Positions 17,649-25,228 of a DNA stretch of 64,000 nucleotides are shown here, piece by piece; position 1 is the first letter of the stretch; the number at the start of each line of letters is the position of its first letter. Location of the stretch: the NCBI RefSeq assembly GCF_019923725.1, contig NZ_JAHXRI010000025.1:1-64000 (forward strand), read 5' to 3'. This DNA is from Zwartia hollandica. Lineage in GTDB: Bacteria; Pseudomonadota; Gammaproteobacteria; Burkholderiales; Burkholderiaceae_B. The notes beneath the pieces were generated by a model, which did not search any database, had not been told where the DNA came from, and was given only the letters and a program-made list of their open reading frames with translations. The position numbers were made by a program, and so were the translations under genes.

Positions 17649-18102
17649 GATCGGCGTCAAAGCCGGTTCCTCCAGGCTTATTGTCGGCGCCGAGACTAAA
17701 GACATCAATTTCTGCTCGGGTACCTGGATTTGAGTATTGATACGCAAAGCCCCACGGATCTTTTGGTAGGCGGTCGACATAGCCGTTTGGTTTCCAGTTT
17801 TGCGGGATGGGTTCGCTAGTAGGTTTTGCCACCAGAGCGGAGAGCCCTTGTTCGGTGGTGGGATAGCGACTGTTATCCAGGCGATAAAGTTTGAGTGCTT
17901 GAACGATTGAGCTAATGTCTTGTTTGGCAGCTATTACACGTGCCTCATTGGGTTTACTCATAATCTGCGGCACGATCAAGGTTGCCATGATTCCGATGAT
18001 CGCGATGACAACCATCACCTCAATCAACGTGAAGCCAAGCTGTGAGCGATTTTTGGCGAGACAACCCTCGTGGGTTCGGTCGAAGATGTTAATTTTTCTC
18101 AT
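17635..18102 (-). CDS. gspG: Type II secretion major pseudopilin GspG
   Basis: This 155-residue protein is the main pseudopilus subunit. The prepilin motif is QLGFTLIEVMVVIAIIGIMA with Glu at +5. The globular part has the GspG signatures LKLYRLDNSRYPTTEQGLSA, DPWGFAYQYSNPG and a C-terminal FSLGADNKPGGTGFDADLGNW-type calcium-binding loop. The leader is longer than usual, with 22 residues before the processing Gly. It is first in the leftward pseudopilin operon and divergent from gspC. Confidence 0.93.
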   Translation of the reverse strand: MRKINIFDRTHEGCLAKNRSQLGFTLIEVMVVIAIIGIMATLIVPQIMSKPNEARVIAAKQDISSIVQALKLYRLDNSRYPTTEQGLSALVAKPTSEPIPQNWKPNGYVDRLPKDPWGFAYQYSNPGTRAEIDVFSLGADNKPGGTGFDADLGNW

Positions 18103-18188
18103 TTGAGTTGAAATCCTAAATAGACAAAAGTAGGCCAGATAGGGATAAAATCGGGATTCGAGATCATCTTTGACAACCTATTCAAACA

Positions 18189-18767
18189 GTGCCTAATCAA
18201 TTAAGTTCGCTCGCTCGGTGGTTCAGAAAGATCAAAGAGTTTCTAACTGCTGATCGCTCGATCGACTGGGCAACGTCTGGGCATAAAGTTGTTGGTTACC
18301 TGACATCAAAGCCTGCAAATCAGAACTTGTATCGTTCTCGGCAGTGGGGTAGCTTTTTCAATCAATTGAAGCCCCTATGGTTTGCGAAGGTAATCAGAAA
18401 TATATTAGTGTTGTGTATCGTTTTGACCCTGATCTACACCTACTTAGCGGTGCAGCGTTTGCCAAGATTTTCGGATGCTGTTCAACCCGCGCAGATTTAT
18501 CAAGTGCATGATATTCAACAAGCTGCTAACCTCTTCGGTCATAAGGACCTTGACCTCTCTAAGATTCAACTGACAGGTTTGATGCGTCATGATGCTTCAT
18601 CCAGTGGGTATGCGATATTTGAGATCGATGGAAAAAATTCGGGAGCCATTGCTGTTGGTGAGACTTTTGATAAAGGGTACTTTTTAAAGAGTCTTGGGCC
18701 CGATAGCGTCGAGGTTGTTTATCAAGGTAAGCAAATTTCAGTTCCGATGACGGCAAAACGCTTTTAA
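18189..18767 (+). CDS. gspC: Type II secretion inner-membrane protein GspC
   Basis: This 192-residue protein has a long basic cytoplasmic N-terminus of about 70 residues, one membrane span (VIRNILVLCIVLTLIYTYLAV) and a periplasmic homology region (IQLTGLMRHDASSSGYAIFE and a second strand set). GspC links the inner-membrane platform to the GspD N0 domain. It has no C-terminal PDZ or coiled-coil domain, which is a known short form. The start is a GTG. It stands apart from the gspLMNDEF operon and is divergent from gspG. Confidence 0.8.
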   Translation: MPNQLSSLARWFRKIKEFLTADRSIDWATSGHKVVGYLTSKPANQNLYRSRQWGSFFNQLKPLWFAKVIRNILVLCIVLTLIYTYLAVQRLPRFSDAVQPAQIYQVHDIQQAANLFGHKDLDLSKIQLTGLMRHDASSSGYAIFEIDGKNSGAIAVGETFDKGYFLKSLGPDSVEVVYQGKQISVPMTAKRF

Positions 18768-18791
18768 ACTTCATTAGAAAAGACAAAGCAG

Positions 18792-19256
18792 ATGTATGTT
18801 TACGTTACCGTCTGGATTGTCTTGCTTGTGTGGGCATCGCTCATCGATCTAAAGGAGTTCAGACTTCCCGATTGGATCACTCTGCCGCTCATCGTAAGCG
18901 GCGTGATATTCAACACGTTTAGTACAAATAATTTTTGCTCAACCGCTGAGGCATTGCTTGGCATCATGATCGGGTATGGATTGCTACGGTTAGTCGATGA
19001 ATGTTATTTTAAAATTACAAAACGACGAGGGATCGGACAAGGTGATGCAAAATTGCTGGCAGCGATTGGAGCGACTTTAGGCTGGCAAGCAATCTTTCCG
19101 ATATTGTGTTTTGCCTCGATACTCGGGTTTATTGTTGGCCTAATCCTCATTAAATTCAAACGTTTGACGCTTCAAAATCCCATACCCTTCGGGCCATTTT
19201 TGAGCATATTCGCCTGTGCGTTTATTCTTGATAAAGTGCTATTGGCTGGGCCTTAA
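18792..19256 (+). CDS. gspO: Minimal type IV prepilin peptidase GspO
   Basis: This 154-residue polytopic membrane protease of family A24 would process the pseudopilins encoded nearby. Both catalytic aspartates are visible: LIDLKEFRLPDW near residue 19, and the GxGD motif GIGQGDAKLLAAIGA near residue 79. The N-terminal methyltransferase domain with its CxxC zinc site, present in full-length PilD (about 280 residues), is absent. The enzyme may therefore cleave without N-methylating, as in TadV/CpaA-type peptidases. It follows gspC by 24 bases, and its stop overlaps the convergent lipoprotein gene by 4 bases. Confidence 0.85.
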   Translation: MYVYVTVWIVLLVWASLIDLKEFRLPDWITLPLIVSGVIFNTFSTNNFCSTAEALLGIMIGYGLLRLVDECYFKITKRRGIGQGDAKLLAAIGATLGWQAIFPILCFASILGFIVGLILIKFKRLTLQNPIPFGPFLSIFACAFILDKVLLAGP

Positions 19257-19756
19257 ATCTTTTGCTGAACAACCCGCCTGCTTTCAGCGGCCATGCCATC
19301 CGATATTTCTTTACGTTTACGGTTGTAAACACCCCAAGTAATGTTTCCTTGATAAAGATCTAAGCGATTTTTTTGAGCCGCTGGAAACGCAACCAGTTTG
19401 TTGTAATCGGCCATCTGCTTGTTTGCGGCCGATGTTAAAGCCAGCGCTTCGTTCATTTCGTTAGCAAGTTTGTCATACGCCTGGGCCCAGGCGTTAAGAG
19501 CGTTTTTTTGCGCTTGAGTGATTTTGGTTCTGTCGGACATCATGGCAAGGCTCAATTCGCTGGGTGTGCAAAAGGTCTTGGCAAAGTACGTCGCATACTC
19601 TGGTTCAATACAGAGTGATTTTATTTTTTTGCTCACGGCGATGACGGCTTCTAGCGGTGAAGGCTCTTCTGCTGGCGCAGGGTTTAGGATACTGCCACCA
19701 GGGGGAACTGCGCACGCGCTGAGCAGCATGACTAGAAGTATGGCAAGTGCGCGCAT
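19253..19756 (-). CDS. Small lipoprotein of unknown function
   Basis: This 167-residue protein has a clear lipoprotein signal (LAILLVMLLSACA, Cys at 15), a short Pro-rich linker and a mostly helical, charged domain. The mature protein has two more Cys residues (LCIEPE and FCTPSE) that may form a disulfide. I do not recognise a family. Its upstream region carries a palindrome related to the one at the gsp operon promoter, so it is probably co-regulated with the secretion locus. By size and location it could be a pilotin or assembly factor for GspD, but there is no sequence proof. Confidence 0.7.
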   Translation of the reverse strand: MRALAILLVMLLSACAVPPGGSILNPAPAEEPSPLEAVIAVSKKIKSLCIEPEYATYFAKTFCTPSELSLAMMSDRTKITQAQKNALNAWAQAYDKLANEMNEALALTSAANKQMADYNKLVAFPAAQKNRLDLYQGNITWGVYNRKRKEISDGMAAESRRVVQQKI

Positions 19757-19837
19757 AGGCTCTACAAGATAAGTGCACCAATGGTGATGTTCAAAGAATT
19801 AAGTTTGGCCAACACAAGTACGGGCCCTTGGAAGCAA

Positions 19838-19892
19838 CCATAGTTGACACTATATCATAGTGACAAAAATGCTATTTTGTTAGATATAGTGT
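19838..19892 (-). promoter_or_regulatory. Promoter/operator region of the lipoprotein gene with three CACTAT half-sites
   Basis: ACACTATATC (19847-19856) and GATATAGTGT (19883-19892) are perfect inverted repeats. A third CACTAT copy (minus strand) lies at 19857-19862, forming an imperfect 21-base palindrome TGACACTATATCATAGTGACA. Reading leftward, TTGTCA (19867-19862) and TATGGT (19843-19838) are spaced as weak -35/-10 boxes, placing the repeats on the promoter. The minus-strand TGTCACTATGA here is identical to the core of the gsp operon operator at 3850-3860. Confidence 0.6.
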
Positions 19893-19990
19893 GGCGCGCT
19901 GAACTTTGGCCGTAGAGCATGTCAAATTCGACCCCCCTTTTGTTGGGGAGGCGGGCGTTGATACCTTCATCCGCCGCTCAAGTAGCAAAT

Positions 19991-20012
19991 AAAAAAACGC
20001 CCCTTAGGGCGC
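19991..20012 (-). terminator. Rho-independent terminator after the Bug protein gene
   Basis: On the minus strand CGCCC-TAAG-GGGCG is followed by seven Ts (A-run 19991-19997 on the plus strand). It lies 20 bases beyond the stop of the leftward Bug gene. Confidence 0.8.
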
Positions 20013-20032
20013 TTTTCTACTTCTCGATCCGC

Positions 20033-21034
20033 TTAATTGACTTTAATGCCGGCTTTTTCAACGACCGGTTTGTACATCGCTAGGTCACGTTTGATTTCGT
20101 CACCAAACTCAGCCGGTGTTGTATTTGCCGCTTCGATTCCAGAGCCAAGTAACTTTGCTTTAACTGTCGGATCCTGCAAGACGGCATTGATCTCTTTGTT
20201 TAACTTGGCAACGATGGCAGCGGGTGTTTTTGCTGGAGCCATGACACCGACCCATGAGTTCAGTTCAATCCCAGGGATACCCGCCTCTTTAAAGGTTGGA
20301 ATGTCAGAGTAGGCTGCCGAGCGGGTTGCGCTTGGCACACCGAGGGCCACTAATGTCCCAGCTTTTAAGTGTTGATTGATGGAGGCAGCCGAAGCAAAAG
20401 TCAACGGAATGTGTCCTGCCAAAGCGTCGGCGACAGCAGGGCCACCGCCTTTATATGCGACATGCACAAAATTGGAGTTGGACTGTTGTTTGAGCAGTTC
20501 GCCGGCTAAGTGCACGATACTGGCATTACCCGACGTGCCATAAGAAAGGCCACCGGGCGTGCTGTTTGCCAAGGCCACCAGTTCTTTCAGGGTCTTTGCC
20601 TTCACATTTGGATTGGCCGCCAAAATAATGACGGAGTTACCAATTTTTGCGATCGGCTCAAAATCCTTTAGTGTATCGAAGCCAATCTTAGAATACGCAT
20701 GGGGGTTAATTACCAAGGTCCCATCCAGCGCTAAAAACAGCGTGTAGCCATCGGGCGCCGAGGTCGCTACTTGCTGGGCACCAATATTGCCGGAGGCACC
20801 GGGCTTGTTTTCAACTATGACTTGTTGACCCAGTCGTTTGGATAAGCCCTCGGCGACGATGCGACCACTCGTATCAGTCACGCCGCCAGGCGCGAAGGGC
20901 ACCACAAGCTTAATCGCTTTAGTAGGGAAAGCGTCTGCTGCTTGCGCTTGCGCCTGACCGCCTGTTAGACCAATCCCTGCCACCGCCATCAGCGCTGCAC
21001 AGAGCTGTTTAACAGGTAAAGTTTTCTTCTTCAT
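20033..21034 (-). CDS. Tripartite tricarboxylate transporter substrate-binding protein (Bug family) 1
   Basis: This 333-residue periplasmic binding protein has a signal peptide ending in GGQAQAQA. The mature part opens with FPTKAIKLVVPFAPGGVTD, the Bug/TctC signature loop that contacts the carboxylate. VIVENKPGASGNIGAQQVA and the hinge motif VAYKGGGPAVAD follow. I chose the ATG at 21034, preceded by GGAGAC, rather than upstream in-frame starts. No TctA or TctB gene is adjacent, so the ligand and the permease are unknown. It is divergent from the BKACE/egtD pair by about 150 bases; the ligand could relate to the keto acid made or used by the BKACE enzyme. Confidence 0.88.
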   Translation of the reverse strand: MKKKTLPVKQLCAALMAVAGIGLTGGQAQAQAADAFPTKAIKLVVPFAPGGVTDTSGRIVAEGLSKRLGQQVIVENKPGASGNIGAQQVATSAPDGYTLFLALDGTLVINPHAYSKIGFDTLKDFEPIAKIGNSVIILAANPNVKAKTLKELVALANSTPGGLSYGTSGNASIVHLAGELLKQQSNSNFVHVAYKGGGPAVADALAGHIPLTFASAASINQHLKAGTLVALGVPSATRSAAYSDIPTFKEAGIPGIELNSWVGVMAPAKTPAAIVAKLNKEINAVLQDPTVKAKLLGSGIEAANTTPAEFGDEIKRDLAMYKPVVEKAGIKVN

Positions 21035-21188
21035 TGTTGTCTCCGTAAGCCAAGCCATAATAACCATGACGCATACTATACACATTAGGGAAGCCTAAAG
21101 TGGCTATGTCAGGATTGAAGAATTTATATTGTATAAAGACCCCACAAAGCTATCCGTATGAGTTGATTCGTCAATTAGGAAACTATTC

Positions 21189-22133
21189 ATGAGTACTGCA
21201 AAAGCAAAACACAATAAAGTCATGATTACCTGTGCGGTGACAGGCGCAATACATACGCCGACGATGTCGCCCCATTTGCCCATTACAGCGGATCAGATTG
21301 CGGATGCCGCTTTGGAGGCACATGCTGCGGGCGCAGCTTTGGTGCACCTGCATGCGCGAGACCCTGTCAATGGTCGCCCCGATCAGCGCCCTGAGGCCTT
21401 TACGCCTTTCTTGAAGCGCGTCAAAGACAATAGCAATGTCGTGATCAACATTACGACTGGTGGCGCGCCGACGATGAGTGTGGAAGAGCGCCTTAAACCC
21501 TGCGCATATTTCAAACCTGAGGTCGCCTCTTTAAACATGGGTTCAATGAACTTCGGTTTGTTCCCGATGCTGGCGCGCTATCCAAAGTTTCAATTCGATT
21601 GGGAAAAGCCTTACTTAGAAGAGTCGGATGACCGGATCTTTAAAAATACGTTTCGAGACATCGCAAATATTCTGATAACGTGCGCGGCTAATGGCACCCG
21701 CTTTGAAATCGAGTGTTACGACATTGGGCATCTGTATACGCTGCGTCACTTTGCAGATCGTGGTTTAGTCAAACCACCATTTTTCATTCAATCCGTTTTC
21801 GGTATCTTGGGTGGAATTGGGCCGCATCCAGAAGACGTCGCTCACATGAAGCGTACGGCGGATCGTTTGTTCGGTAACGATTACTATTGGAGCGTCTTGG
21901 GTGCGGGACGAAATCAGCTGCCGATCGCGGCGCAATCTGTAGCCCTCGGTGGGCATGTGCGTGTTGGCCTGGAAGATTCGCTTTGGATAGGCCCAGGAAA
22001 ACTGGCCGAGAGCAATGCCATGCAAGTACGCGCGGTGCGCCAGGTGATTGAGGGGCTTGGGTTAAGTGTTGCCTCTTCTGACGAGGCGCGCGAGATGTTG
22101 CAGCTCAAGGGCGGCAACGATGTTAACTTTTAA
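21189..22133 (+). CDS. BKACE family beta-keto acid cleavage enzyme (DUF849)
   Basis: This 314-residue TIM-barrel protein resembles Kce (3-keto-5-aminohexanoate cleavage enzyme). The family condenses a beta-keto acid with acetyl-CoA to give acetoacetate and a CoA ester, using a metal held by the HLHARD motif (here VHLHARDPVNGRPDQ). Other family marks are ITCAVTGAIHTPTMSPHLPI at the N-terminus, SLNMGSMNFG and GGHVRVGLEDSLW. The substrate of this member cannot be read from the sequence. The last 14 bases overlap the start of egtD, so the two are likely co-translated. A link to histidine-betaine metabolism is possible but unproven. Confidence 0.85.
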   Translation: MSTAKAKHNKVMITCAVTGAIHTPTMSPHLPITADQIADAALEAHAAGAALVHLHARDPVNGRPDQRPEAFTPFLKRVKDNSNVVINITTGGAPTMSVEERLKPCAYFKPEVASLNMGSMNFGLFPMLARYPKFQFDWEKPYLEESDDRIFKNTFRDIANILITCAANGTRFEIECYDIGHLYTLRHFADRGLVKPPFFIQSVFGILGGIGPHPEDVAHMKRTADRLFGNDYYWSVLGAGRNQLPIAAQSVALGGHVRVGLEDSLWIGPGKLAESNAMQVRAVRQVIEGLGLSVASSDEAREMLQLKGGNDVNF

Positions 22134-23082
22134 TGCCCTGAGCACAGCTCCGGTCTCGAGTGAAGATGACTTGTCGCAAGGGTTGTTGGCTCAGCAAGCA
22201 CATTGCTCGCCAAAGTATTTCTATGACGCGTTAGGGTCAACATTGTTTGATGCGATTACGCATCTACCTGAATACTATTTGACACGAACTGAGGCGGCCA
22301 TTTTTACTGAGCATGCTGAGGCGATTCATGCGCAAATCCCTGCGCAGGCGGCATGGCTTGATCTCGGCGCGGGGAGCTGTGAGAAAGCAGCTCGCTTGTT
22401 TGAGCGTACTCCCCCAGGTTTATATGTCGCCGTAGATATCTCACTAGACTATCTCACTGGTACGTTAGAGCGGTTGCAACGCGAGCATCCTCAGGTTCCG
22501 ATGGTTGGTGTGGGGATGGATTTTTCAAGCGACTTAACGTTCGCGCCCGAGCTACAAGCGCAGCTTTCAGCGAAACCTGTCTTTGCGTTCTACCCAGGCT
22601 CTAGTCTGGGTAACTTCGATCCTGTTCAGGCCTTAGGTTTTTTGCAACGTATCGTCGGGGTATGCAAAGCTGCACGACCCGGCTCAGGCTTGCTGATAGG
22701 GATCGACCTCGTGAAAGACGCTGCGGTTTTAGAGCGCGCGTACGCGGATGAGCTTGGTGTGACGGCCGCCTTTAATCTAAACGTACTGAGGCACGTGAAT
22801 AGCTTGCTTGGTGCTGATTTTGAGGTGCGCGACTGGGAGCACCTAGCGAATTTCAATGTAAAAGAGTCACGTATCGAAATGCATTTGCAGGCGCGTCGTC
22901 AAGTGACTGTGTCGTGGCCTGGCCATCAGCGTGTTTTTCAAAAAAACGAAACGATTCACACTGAAAATTCGTATAAATGGACAGTTGAAAAGTTTTCAAA
23001 ACTTTTGCTGTCGGCAGGCTTTACGCAAACTCAACACTGGACTGATCAACAAGAGCAGTTTGCTGTATTTTGGGCTAGCTAA
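22120..23082 (+). CDS. egtD: L-histidine N-alpha-methyltransferase EgtD
   Basis: This 320-residue SAM-dependent enzyme trimethylates histidine to hercynine, the precursor of ergothioneine and selenoneine. It shows the N-terminal SPKYFYDALGSTLFDAITHL, the SAM motif WLDLGAGSCEKAARL, FYPGSSLGNF and the histidine-binding stretch TIHTENSYKWTVEKF; Glu and Ser of ENS contact the substrate in mycobacterial EgtD. I chose the ATG at 22120, inside the end of the BKACE gene; the upstream frame encodes no family sequence. It is convergent with senA, 12 bases apart. No separate egtB, egtC or egtE is present in the window, so hercynine probably feeds SenA. Confidence 0.92.
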   Translation: MLTFNALSTAPVSSEDDLSQGLLAQQAHCSPKYFYDALGSTLFDAITHLPEYYLTRTEAAIFTEHAEAIHAQIPAQAAWLDLGAGSCEKAARLFERTPPGLYVAVDISLDYLTGTLERLQREHPQVPMVGVGMDFSSDLTFAPELQAQLSAKPVFAFYPGSSLGNFDPVQALGFLQRIVGVCKAARPGSGLLIGIDLVKDAAVLERAYADELGVTAAFNLNVLRHVNSLLGADFEVRDWEHLANFNVKESRIEMHLQARRQVTVSWPGHQRVFQKNETIHTENSYKWTVEKFSKLLLSAGFTQTQHWTDQQEQFAVFWAS

Positions 23083-23094
23083 GGGCAGACGCGC

Positions 23095-24222
23095 CTAGAG
23101 CGCACAGGTTCTGAAGCCTGAATAGATGTCGCAGCGCTCGGGTGTAAAAAAATTGCGGTACTGAACATGGCGTAAAGCGCGGTGGGTTGCGCGGGCCGCG
23201 CCGCGGAGCACTTTGCGTGTTCCAAACCAAGGTGCAGAGTATTCGGCATAGGGATGCACGACGAAACCCTCGAAGGGCTCAAACGTATCTTGTGTCCATT
23301 CCCAGACCTCACCCCAGTTAAAGTTTGCGAGAGTGCGTGCCGCACAATCCCACTCGGCTTCGGTTGGCAGTCGACATTGCGCCCAGGTGCAGTACGCTTG
23401 TGCGTCGTCCCAAGAGATGTGAACAGCTGGTGCTTGCATAACCATAGGCGCCCAAATACCAAAAGTTTGCACCTCGAAGCTTGACCCCACATGACGAACA
23501 TAAGGAGGCAGTCTATGGCCCGTTGACACAATAAATGTCATGTATTGAGCCCAAGAAACAGGCTCGAGACTGATTTCAAATGCCTGAAGTGCGACGCTGC
23601 GAGTACCTAGTTCATTATCAAAACAAAAATGGTCGGATGCCGAGCCGAGTGTCCAGTGCTGTGAGGGTAGCTTCGCTGTCGTGCTTTGCGATGCCGATCT
23701 GTGTATGGGCGCGCTGTATACCCATGCTGCGTCAAAGGGGATGGAAAGTGCTTGCGCCATATAGACGCCTGCCTCGAGATGCATCGCTTCGTGTTGTAAG
23801 ACGAGCCAATAAAAGTAAACCGCTGGGTCGTCGTCTAAGGTGTTTTGTAAGAGCGTGAGGGTCTGCTCTAGTGTTTGCGCTGCATAAGTCAAGCACTCAT
23901 CGCTGGAGGGGTATCCTTGCCCCCAGCGCGTTTCGTGCTGTACTTTAGCGCTGTCGTACCATTGATCTGCCTTAGCGAGCACTGAATTTTGTTTAGGAAG
24001 GCCGCTTCGCATTGCGACTCCTTCACTGCGTGTCGGGTTGCGCGCGATCCAGTATTCTTGAAACCAAGCTATGTGACCAAGTTCCCAGAGCGGCGGATTG
24101 AATTCTGGTTTGTAGGGAATGTGAAGTTGTTTTGCACGCGCATAGAAGCTAAATGAATCTAGAGTATGCGCGCGCATTTCCTGCAGTGCGGCAGACAGCT
24201 CTTTGGTATTAGCCTCACGCAT
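23095..24222 (-). CDS. senA: Selenoneine synthase SenA (EgtB-like non-heme iron enzyme)
   Basis: This 375-residue protein has an N-terminal DinB-like domain carrying the iron-binding HxxxHxE motif (LQHEAMHLEAGVYM) and a C-terminal formylglycine-generating-enzyme-like (FGE-sulfatase) domain with WGEVWEWTQDTFEPF and VLRGAARATHRALRHVQYRNFFTPER. This is the architecture of EgtB. The identification as SenA, which joins hercynine to a selenosugar on the way to selenoneine, rests mainly on the adjacent senB and selD genes, the arrangement reported for selenoneine loci. It is divergent from senB with only 19 bases between start codons, so each promoter must lie at least partly inside the other gene. 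EgtB activity on a sulfur donor cannot be excluded. Confidence 0.85.
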   Translation of the reverse strand: MREANTKELSAALQEMRAHTLDSFSFYARAKQLHIPYKPEFNPPLWELGHIAWFQEYWIARNPTRSEGVAMRSGLPKQNSVLAKADQWYDSAKVQHETRWGQGYPSSDECLTYAAQTLEQTLTLLQNTLDDDPAVYFYWLVLQHEAMHLEAGVYMAQALSIPFDAAWVYSAPIHRSASQSTTAKLPSQHWTLGSASDHFCFDNELGTRSVALQAFEISLEPVSWAQYMTFIVSTGHRLPPYVRHVGSSFEVQTFGIWAPMVMQAPAVHISWDDAQAYCTWAQCRLPTEAEWDCAARTLANFNWGEVWEWTQDTFEPFEGFVVHPYAEYSAPWFGTRKVLRGAARATHRALRHVQYRNFFTPERCDIYSGFRTCAL

Positions 24223-24241
24223 CTTGGTTTAGTTACTCTTC

Positions 24242-25228
24242 ATGTTGACAGCTGCTCAAATTCGCAAGCCCAGAGTTGTTATTGTAAGTCCGGCACTGGC
24301 AAGCGCCAATAATGGTAATTGGCAGACGGCTAAGCGTTATGCCAATATGCTTTCGACAACTTGTATGGTCCGCATTGTCAATGAATGGGATGGTGCCCGA
24401 ACAGATGACGTGTTGATTGCCTTGCATGCTCGGCGCAGTTATTCATCGATAGCTGCCTGGTATGCTCGGCGAGGTTCTGAGGGCCTATGTGTGGTGCTCA
24501 CCGGTACCGACCTCTATCGGGATATCAAGCAAGACCCTCAGGCACAGCAGTCCCTGGGTTGGGCCAAAAAGTTAATCGTGTTGCAACCAGCGGGGCTGGC
24601 CGAGTTGCCAACGAAGTTTCAAGATAAAACGCAGGTGTTGTTTCAATCGACGAGTACTCGTCAGACCTTGCTCAAAACGAGCCGTCATGTGCGAGCGGTT
24701 ATGGTGGGGCACTTAAGATCAGAAAAATCCCCTCAGACTTTTTTCGAGGTGGCTACGTTATTAGCCGAGCGTAGCGATATTGAGCTGCGTCATATCGGTG
24801 GCGAACACGATCAGGTTTTGGCACAACAAGCGCACGATACCGCAGCTAAGCATCCGAACTATCGGTTTTTGGGTGCTCGCAGCCATGAGCAAACTCGACG
24901 CTATATTCAGCGTTCGCACGTTCTTGTGCATCCGAGTGTGATGGAAGGCGGGGCCCACGTCATTATGGAAGCTGTCTGTAGTGGCGTTCCTGTGTTGGCC
25001 TCCCGCATTGCAGGCAATATTGGAATGTTGGGCGAAGACTATGTTGGATTTTTTACAGTCGGTGATGCGCGCGAGCTCGCGAGACTGCTGATCCGCTTTA
25101 GAGAAGACTTGTCGTTTGCTGCGCAATTACAAATGCAGTGCGCACAGCGTGCATATTTATTTGAGGCCGCTCGCGAGAGCAGTGGATTGATTACAATTGT
25201 TGAAAACCTAATACTCAAGGAAGCATGA
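24242..25228 (+). CDS. senB: Selenosugar synthase SenB (glycosyltransferase)
   Basis: This 328-residue protein has the GT-B fold of family-4-like glycosyltransferases. The N-terminal region is KPRVVIVSPALASANNGNWQ, and the C-terminal donor site reads HVLVHPSVMEGGAHVIMEAV followed by SGVPVLASRIAGNIGMLG. In the selenoneine pathway SenB makes a selenosugar from UDP-N-acetylglucosamine and selenophosphate. The N-terminal motif, the length, and the position directly before selD (ATGA overlap) and next to senA all support this. There is no obvious AG-rich ribosome binding site before the ATG. An ordinary glycosyltransferase role is unlikely given the neighbours. Confidence 0.87.
   Translation: MLTAAQIRKPRVVIVSPALASANNGNWQTAKRYANMLSTTCMVRIVNEWDGARTDDVLIALHARRSYSSIAAWYARRGSEGLCVVLTGTDLYRDIKQDPQAQQSLGWAKKLIVLQPAGLAELPTKFQDKTQVLFQSTSTRQTLLKTSRHVRAVMVGHLRSEKSPQTFFEVATLLAERSDIELRHIGGEHDQVLAQQAHDTAAKHPNYRFLGARSHEQTRRYIQRSHVLVHPSVMEGGAHVIMEAVCSGVPVLASRIAGNIGMLGEDYVGFFTVGDARELARLLIRFREDLSFAAQLQMQCAQRAYLFEAARESSGLITIVENLILKEA

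Noticed and set aside
17649-17780. Longer gspH reading frame starting inside gspG
   Set aside because: It would put more than 40 residues before the prepilin cleavage site, while the part overlapping gspG shows no family sequence.
23095-24222. Classical ergothioneine EgtB
   Set aside because: The architecture fits, but the adjacent senB and selD and the lack of egtC/egtE favour SenA. I kept this as an alternative rather than the call.
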